64,000 nucleotides of DNA from the NCBI GenBank assembly GCA_030068075.1, contig CM057844.1, forward strand, positions 17,344,001 to 17,408,000. The letters run 5' to 3'. Origin of the DNA: Paguma larvata. Lineage: Eukaryota > Chordata > Mammalia > Carnivora > Viverridae. Positions 58,504-64,000 of this stretch are shown piece after piece; the stretch's first letter is position 1, and each line of letters begins with the position of its first letter. Below the pieces are notes generated by a model, which was not told the DNA's origin, did no database searches, and saw only the letters and a program-made list of their open reading frames with translations. The position numbers and the translations under genes are program-made.

Positions 58504-58919
58504 GCTCCATTGCACTCAAAATCCCCACCGGAAAAGTATACTTACAAAACTTCAGATATATATATATATAATTTAATTCACGTATTTCAAGACTGCAATT
58601 CTAAAATCCTCTAGTTGAATAATCTACTTGAATAATCAAACAGACATCTTCTAGCTCCTAAATGTAACATTCTCACCTACAGTTGTTGCAGGAGCTTTCA
58701 CATACCTCAAGGGACAATTTCCAACCATATCCTTCAAGGCGTATTTTCCTTTAATTAAACCTAATCCCTATTACCTCCTGGAGGCCTCTTAGGGCTCAGT
58801 TTTCAAGTCACTGTGTTGTCTGGTTTGCCTTCTGAGATAGTTACAAATGCAGCCAGTCCCACCCATGCTCAGCCGGCTGAACCCTGAAAAACCATGAGCA
58901 GGAAACAGTCAGGACCTCG

Positions 58920-59320
58920 TCTGCAGGGTTTACGTGATGAAATGCAGCTCACAATTAGCTGCCCCTGCAATTTTCACACCTGGGGCTCTTGAGCTTTGAG
59001 GGTGCAGGTGGCCTAATGCAGGAGTAATTAGTTCCGTGTCATTAATTATTTATATGGAGCTTATCACCCTGGGTTGGCAATTTTTGTTGACTCAAAGCTG
59101 CAGGTGCACAAAGAAGTGCATTTTGAACGCTTGGCCTCTTAAAAGTCAGAGAGAAAATGGTGCTCTTTGGGCCTGACTATCTTCAAGGCATGCTCCAGGA
59201 AAGGCGATGTCATTCATAGCAACCGCAGGGTTTTGAGAGTTGACAAGTAATTTAAAACGGTGACTCACCATTGCTACAGTTGCAAAGGTGATTTCTGCCT
59301 GACTCATACAAAATTCTGTT
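58920..59320. promoter_or_regulatory. Candidate enhancer-like element (AP-1, homeodomain, E-box motifs)
   Basis: Repeat-free segment of balanced composition. Three exact AP-1 sites TGACTCA lie at 59088-59094, 59261-59267 and 59300-59306. The middle one sits in the palindrome GGTGACTCACC. Homeodomain-type TAATTA occurs at 59025-59030 and 59043-59048. CAGGTG E-boxes lie at 59005-59010 and 59101-59106, and a T-box-like TCACACCTG at 58974-58982. About 0.05 AP-1 matches would be expected by chance in 400 bp. No target gene is visible and conservation is untested, so this is inference. Confidence 0.4.
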
Positions 59321-59358
59321 TTTAATATGTATTTTATAGAAAAACAGTTTTCCCATTT

Positions 59359-59378
59359 TGTTGTTGTTGTTGTTGTTG
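59359..59378. repeat. (TTG)n microsatellite
   Basis: About seven TTG units. Confidence 0.9.
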
Positions 59379-59554
59379 TCGGAAAAAAAGGCAGGGAATT
59401 AAAAGCCAATGTCAGTATCTTATCATTTGGGTCTAAGTATTCCTGGAAAACTCAAAGTACTTGATATAACATTACTAGAAATTCTTATTTAGTTCACCTT
59501 CAGAACTTCCAGGTGAATTTGATTTCGGTGCTATCAATATATAACTTTATTCTT

Positions 59555-60011
59555 TTTTTAATTTAAATTTTAGTTAACATACAGTGCAATATTGGTTCCA
59601 GGAGTAGAATTCAGTGATTCATTGCTTACATACAACACCCATGCTCATCATTACAAGTCCCCTCCTCAGTACCCATCACTCATCTAGCCTATCTCCCTCC
59701 ACCTCCCTCCATCAACCTTCAATGGCTAACAGACACATGAAAAAATGCTCAACATCACTCATCATCAGGGAAATACAAATCAAAAGCACAATATCAGACC
59801 TGTCAGAATGGCTAAAATTAACAACACAAGAAACAATAGGTGTTGGTGAGGATATGGAGAAAGGGGAACCCTCTTGCACTGTTGGTGGGAATGCAAACTG
59901 GTACAGCCACTCTGGAGAACAGTATGGAGGTTCCTCAAAAAGTTTAAATAGAACTACCCTACAATCTAGCAATTGCACTATTAGGTATTTACCCAAAGGA
60001 TACCATAATAC
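59555..60011. mobile_element. LINE-1 with 5' inversion (twin priming)
   Basis: One insertion of two L1 pieces in opposite orientation. 59555 to about 59720 is antisense 3' UTR (TTTTTTTAATTTAAATTTTA, ATACAGTGCAATATTGGTTC and CAACACCCATGCTCATCATT). From about 59721 to 60011 it is sense ORF2 (ATGGCTAACAGACACATGAA, CATCACTCATCATCAGGGAA, TGGTGGGAATGCAAACTGGT and GTATTTACCCAAAGGATACC). The pair is flanked by ATAACTTTATTCTT (59541-59554) and ATAACCTCATTCTT (60012-60025), 12 of 14 identical. The frame at 59614-60015 runs into the ORF2 text. It is the expected shape of a twin-primed insertion. Confidence 0.9.
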
Positions 60012-60261
60012 ATAACCTCATTCTTACCAACTAAATTCTTCTAACATAGGCTAAGGCGACCACCTGAGACACATTCTTCCCTGACTGACATGATGCTTTA
60101 TGATTTTAAATTCAGCCTTCCTTTAGTTTCTTACCTTGACATTAGTTTCCCATCTATTTTCAGTTAGGTATTTCTCCAAGTAGGAGTGGAGCAGGTCTTC
60201 CCTCACTACGCTTCTGTCAGGTTCAAGATTTTATAAAGTGTTTAAAATACAAAACAATTTC

Positions 60262-60491
60262 CAGGGAGCCTGGGTGGCTCAGTCAGTTGAACCTCTGACT
60301 TTGGCTCAGGTCATGATCTTGTGGTCTGTGAGTTCAAGCCCCAAGTCAGCTTCTGTGCTGATAGGTCAGAACCTGGAGCCTGCTTCAGACTCTGTGTCTC
60401 CCTCTCTCTCTGCTCCACCCCTGTTCGTGCTCTGTCTCTTTCGCTTTCAAAAATAAGCAAACACAAAGAAAATTATTTTTAATTTAAAAAT
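60262..60491 (+). mobile_element. Feliform CAN-SINE, sense
   Basis: Head GGGAGCCTGGGTGGCTCAGT, B box GTGAGTTCAAGCCCC, GGTCAGAACCTGGAGCCTGC, CT-rich stretch and an A-rich tail extended with AATTATTTTTAATT text. Duplication AAAATACAAAACAATTTC (60244-60261) versus AAAATACAAAATTATTTC (60492-60509), 16 of 18 identical. Confidence 0.96.
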
Positions 60492-60509
60492 AAAATACAA
60501 AATTATTTC

Positions 60510-61097
60510 TGATAAATTTACAGTAAACTTTAATCTTACTTCACAGTGGTTTGAAAGCAGAGATTGTCTGCTAATATTGATGTTAATATTTCAATGAGAA
60601 GGAATTTCTGCAATTGAGACTCTCTTCATGTCTCCGTGATCTCCAGGTAAATGTCTGCACTCATTCACTGTACCAGTTAACCAAGACTGATTTAGGAAGC
60701 TCTCAAAGAAGCCCCAACAGTTCCTAACTGCATTTCCTGCAATCTCCAGATGATGCTGGTGGATCATGAACACACTCTGAGTAGCAAGCTTCTTGGGCAG
60801 TGTAGAAACAATTTTCTCCCTTCCAATTGGATAGCCTTCCAGTTCTACCCTCAAAGACTGGTTCTGTGCTGGCTGATGAAAAAAACAACCAGCCCAATCC
60901 CATATCACCCTATGTTTTTCCATGAATTTTGTATTTCAAATTAATTTTTCATTTCTATCCCTCTAGTTTTTACTGTAAGAAAATTCTGGCATGTAGAACA
61001 TAAATTATATATTGAGAAGAAAAAGTGAACATTTATAGGTAGGGAAGGTGCACAGTCATGACATTCATGAAAATGCCGCTTTAACACTGGGTATGTC
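60510..61097. other. Single-copy sequence with a small hAT scrap
   Basis: CTCCAGATGATGCTGGTGGA with AACACACTCTGAGTAGCAAG (60735-60787) resembles the right end of a MER5-like element. The 110-codon minus frame (60591-60923) spans it and has no recognisable domain; not called as a gene. Confidence 0.4.
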
Positions 61098-61282
61098 GGA
61101 GGTTCTCAAAATGTGAGCGCCCTGCATAAACAGCACCAGCATCACCTAAGAGCTTGTTAGAAATACAAATTTCTAGCTCTCTGAAATAAGAAACTCTAGG
61201 GGTGGGGCCCAGTAATCTTTTATAAACAGCTCCCCCCCCCCACCAGCAATCCTAATGCAAGCTAACGTTTTGAGAACCATTG
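61098..61282 (-). mobile_element. hAT-Charlie MITE, MER5-like, near complete
   Basis: Left GGTTCTCAAAATGTGAGC and right GTTTTGAGAACCATTG are inverted termini. Inside, CACCAGCATCACCTAAGAGC, TTGTTAGAAATACAAATTTC, GGGGTGGGGCCCAGTAATCT and CAATCCTAATGCAAGC are in family order. Length fits a complete 185-bp element. Confidence 0.85.
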
Positions 61283-64000
61283 GGCACATGCACTGCTTGG
61301 TCAAAAATACAGGGGTTCTGCATTTATTCAGTTTATCCTAAATCATGAATAGTGTTAGTATATAAACCTAACCCTGGTTTAGAAGTTAGAAGAGTTCATT
61401 TCTACTTTCCTGTAAACTTAGCTTGGTCTAGTTGAAAAACCTGTGCAGCTCTATCAAGACTTGAGATTCTGTTCCCTTCCTAGTAAGGTTAGTAACTATG
61501 TAATTTATTAGTTAAACCAGAAACTCTCGAGAGCAGCAGGAGGTGCATTTATAATTACACAGGGAGGATAGACATAAATTGGGACTGTCCTAGGCAAACT
61601 AACACTTTATGCTTTAGGACTGGTTTGGATGAGAAAAAGAAGTCTCAAGTGTCTTCCAAGGTCTGAAATTTTTATAACAAGAAACCCTAAAATTTTCCAG
61701 CAAGTACTTGTGACTAGTTCTTTTTTCTTAACTCTAAATTTAAAGAGGAATTAATGTATCTCTCAATTGTGACACTACATTTTTAAATATCTTATTGAAC
61801 TCAAAAATGTATCTGACATTCTTGGGATATCAACCTGGGGGGGAGATAGAATGTTCAGGGCAAGTCCTGAAAATCCAAAATTCTTAAAATCCTGGGTACA
61901 AAAAAGAATGCTGTGTCAGCAGCTAAACTATCCCACTAACCACGTGTTAAGACTCTTTCAGAAATAGCAAACAGAACAATTTAGTCAAAGAGTGGTGTAC
62001 TGGTGTTTGCTTCAAGGCTCTTTGTTTTTTCCTGTTACATAAATATCTTATTTGTGTGATATCTTGAAAGGTGGAGAGTATTGATATGTTCAAAGGTTTT
62101 CAGCCTCCTTCAAAAGTTTCAGCTGAGTGGGAAACTGTACTAATAGTCCCCCTACCCACCTCCACAAAGAAACTTAAATCAGATGGAAAATACAAATGAT
62201 TATCAGAAAGAAGTTCAGAAAATAACATCTTACCTTTCTAAATTTTACCAAACCATAAACTGTGATAACTGTAGGTTTTCCAGAGATTGGGAGTCTTTTC
62301 CATTTCGTTTAGCATCATAGTACAAAATATAGTCCTTAAGAGTTCATCATTTGCAGCCTTCCTTTAGGCCTAGCATTAATTTAAAAAAACGCAAAATACA
62401 TCATTTTTTCTCTAGGAGATCCATGAATATCTAAGTGTTTTCCTTAGTGGTTTTTATTTCCCAGTAAGTCTCCCAGTCTGAAGTCCGGCTTTCAAAAATT
62501 TACTCCCAATATCTAAATGAAAGCTTTAAACTACTGTCCCAAGAGTACTGCTGAATCAAGAAACTAAGAGGTATTTAATGGGCACTTAATATTCTCATGG
62601 TAGCGATCAATCATAAACAAAGCTCTGCTTTTAAGTTTCATGGTTTTCTTCATCACCTAAAAGTATGTTTTTCCGAAATAATATTGTTGAAATACAGAAA
62701 GGCTTGATAATTTGTGCTATTAATTATCTATTCTGACAGAATATTACAGACTATATCTAGGAAGAGCTTGTAACACAAAAAACAATACGCGCAGTAAAAA
62801 AAAAAACACAAAAGGATATAAACTAGGCAACATATAGAAGTAGAAGACAGGAAAGAAACATTAAAATATTAACTGCTAATTTCTGAGCAATAAGATCAGG
62901 TTGGTATTTTCTTTTCACACTTTTCACAAATTTAAATTATCTCCATCACAGGGCATATGTTATTTGAAAGTGTAAAAAAATCATAAGTGTTATTTTAAAA
63001 CTGAATGGTGCAGAGAGATGAGGGGACTGTCCAGCCAAAGTGCCATGCTTATTTCATCTTCTAACAGTGATCAAATGCCTTTGGTCAAATCATCAGAAGC
63101 CATTAAGGAATGAAAAAAAAACATAAAATAAAAGCTATAGTCTTTACAATACAATAATGTGGCACGCTTTATAACTTTAATATGCACCAATTCTTTAAAG
63201 CTTCAATTAAGCAAATAAGGAAAAACCTGAAGATGCAAAACATCCTCTTTTGCATATCATAGGTGATATACTTAATATGCAAATGGAATATAAATTCAGT
63301 GACAGCTTCTCAGCCTTCAATTAAGACCTTCCTAATTAAAATGTGATCCAAGGGCATATTATTTTATTCTGATTAAATATTCCTAATGGCAACATTTGAT
63401 AACCATATCCTATCACAGATTCTCCCTCCAAAGTTTACAAAACATTTGATATACTTTGAAACTAAACTCTATTCCCCAAAGTTTGGAAATATGTTAAGTA
63501 GCAAGAAGCATAGGACTGGGTACATCAGGGAAATCAAAATGCTCAGATACCATTACTAAGAATTCAATGATAGTAGAAAATAGCCATTTGTTTACAAGCC
63601 CATTCTCTCCTGCCCTCCATGAGCAGGTCTGTAAAACAGCTTGAATGTTTCCAATAGCCCAGAGGCCTTCACCTCACTTGCCAGTAGACAGAAACAACTA
63701 CAGAGATAAAATAGATGATTTGGTTTTGAAAATTATTATTCTAGCAACTAAACAATTAGACACTGCAAGAATTATCTTTGATATTAGATGTCACCGTATT
63801 TAATTTTAAGTTGAAGATGGCTTCCCTTTCTGATTTTTTTTACCCTGCTCTATTTTGATATTTAATCTCCTCCAGATGATTCTGTTATCTGGGTCTGAGA
63901 AAAAAATACACAATTTCACTAATTATAATTCTTAAACTTATCATTGCTATGTGTTCAGCTATTTCTCGAAGCAATCCAGAATTTGGAGATCAAACTTGGG
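61283..64000. other. Single-copy sequence, no gene seen
   Basis: No repeat or gene recognised over about 2.7 kb, the longest clearly repeat-free stretch at this end. It contains the AT-rich candidate element described at 63170-63420. Confidence 0.45.
63170..63420. promoter_or_regulatory. Candidate regulatory element with octamer motif
   Basis: An octamer-type ATGCAAAT lies at 63277-63284, with a partial inverted match TTTTGCATAT starting near 63249. CAATTAAG occurs near 63205 and 63320, and CCTAATTAAAATG near 63331. Repeat-free, AT-rich text with several homeodomain-type sites is compatible with a developmental enhancer, but equally with ordinary AT-rich DNA. Confidence 0.25.

Larger units (their letters stand above)
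57807..58840. other. Single-copy sequence with TG and CATA repeats
   Basis: No gene recognised. TG repeat at 58016-58071, CATA repeat at 58474-58503 and a short TA run at 58556-58570. Confidence 0.5.

Noticed and set aside
60591..60923. 110-codon minus frame, protein-like at first sight
   Set aside because: It spans a scrap of a hAT MITE, and I recognise no domain. Not enough to call a gene or pseudogene.
1..64000. Endogenous retrovirus genes
   Set aside because: No gag, pol or env-like frame and no paired LTRs were recognised. The four LTR-like elements are solitary, old and non-coding.

Overview
This window is nuclear DNA from a carnivoran mammal, most probably a felid. The main evidence is eleven copies of a tRNA-Lys-derived CAN-SINE whose head, A box, B box, CT-rich stretch and A-rich tail match the feliform subfamily. 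Several LINE-1 3' ends of the carnivoran type support this. The DNA is AT-rich and CpG-poor, with many microsatellites and ancient mammalian repeats (MIR, L2, hAT miniature elements, old L1M). This assignment rests on recalled repeat consensus sequences, not on a database search.

I find no protein-coding gene, no RNA gene and no prokaryotic-type system. None of the open frames reads as a recognisable protein except short pieces of LINE-1 ORF2 at about 36.7-37.4 kb (minus), 41.6-41.8 kb (minus) and 59.7-60.0 kb (plus). The window looks like intergenic or deep-intronic sequence.

Layout. 1-6.1 kb: mostly single-copy sequence with one MIR, one SINE and simple repeats. 6.2-7.1 kb: a LINE-1 insertion with a perfect 15-bp target-site duplication and a second, tiny LINE-1 insertion nested in it. 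7.2-13.2 kb: ancient DNA transposon, L2 and L1M pieces plus one SINE. 13.6-15.4 kb: a dense cluster of MIR, an LTR-like element and two oppositely oriented SINEs. 17-27.2 kb: MIRs, a long L2 copy, hAT elements and a small CpG cluster at about 20.2 kb. 28.6-35.2 kb: a truncated L1, two old L1M copies (one split by an LTR-like element), and TA/TG/GA microsatellites next to a SINE. 36.1-41.8 kb: a 1.6-kb L1, two direct SINEs, and an L1 that appears to carry 3'-transduced flanking DNA. 42-56 kb: mostly single-copy sequence with one well-preserved SINE. 56.4-60.5 kb: stacked MIR, SINE and L1M copies, a candidate regulatory element with three AP-1 motifs, and a rearranged (twin-primed) L1. 60.5-64 kb: one hAT element and otherwise single-copy sequence.

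The best-supported results are the retrotransposition structures: nested insertion, 5' inversion and probable 3' transduction, each with target-site duplications. Two candidate conserved regulatory segments, near 59.0-59.3 kb and 63.2-63.4 kb, are hypotheses from motif content. I found no sign of a previously undescribed biological system.
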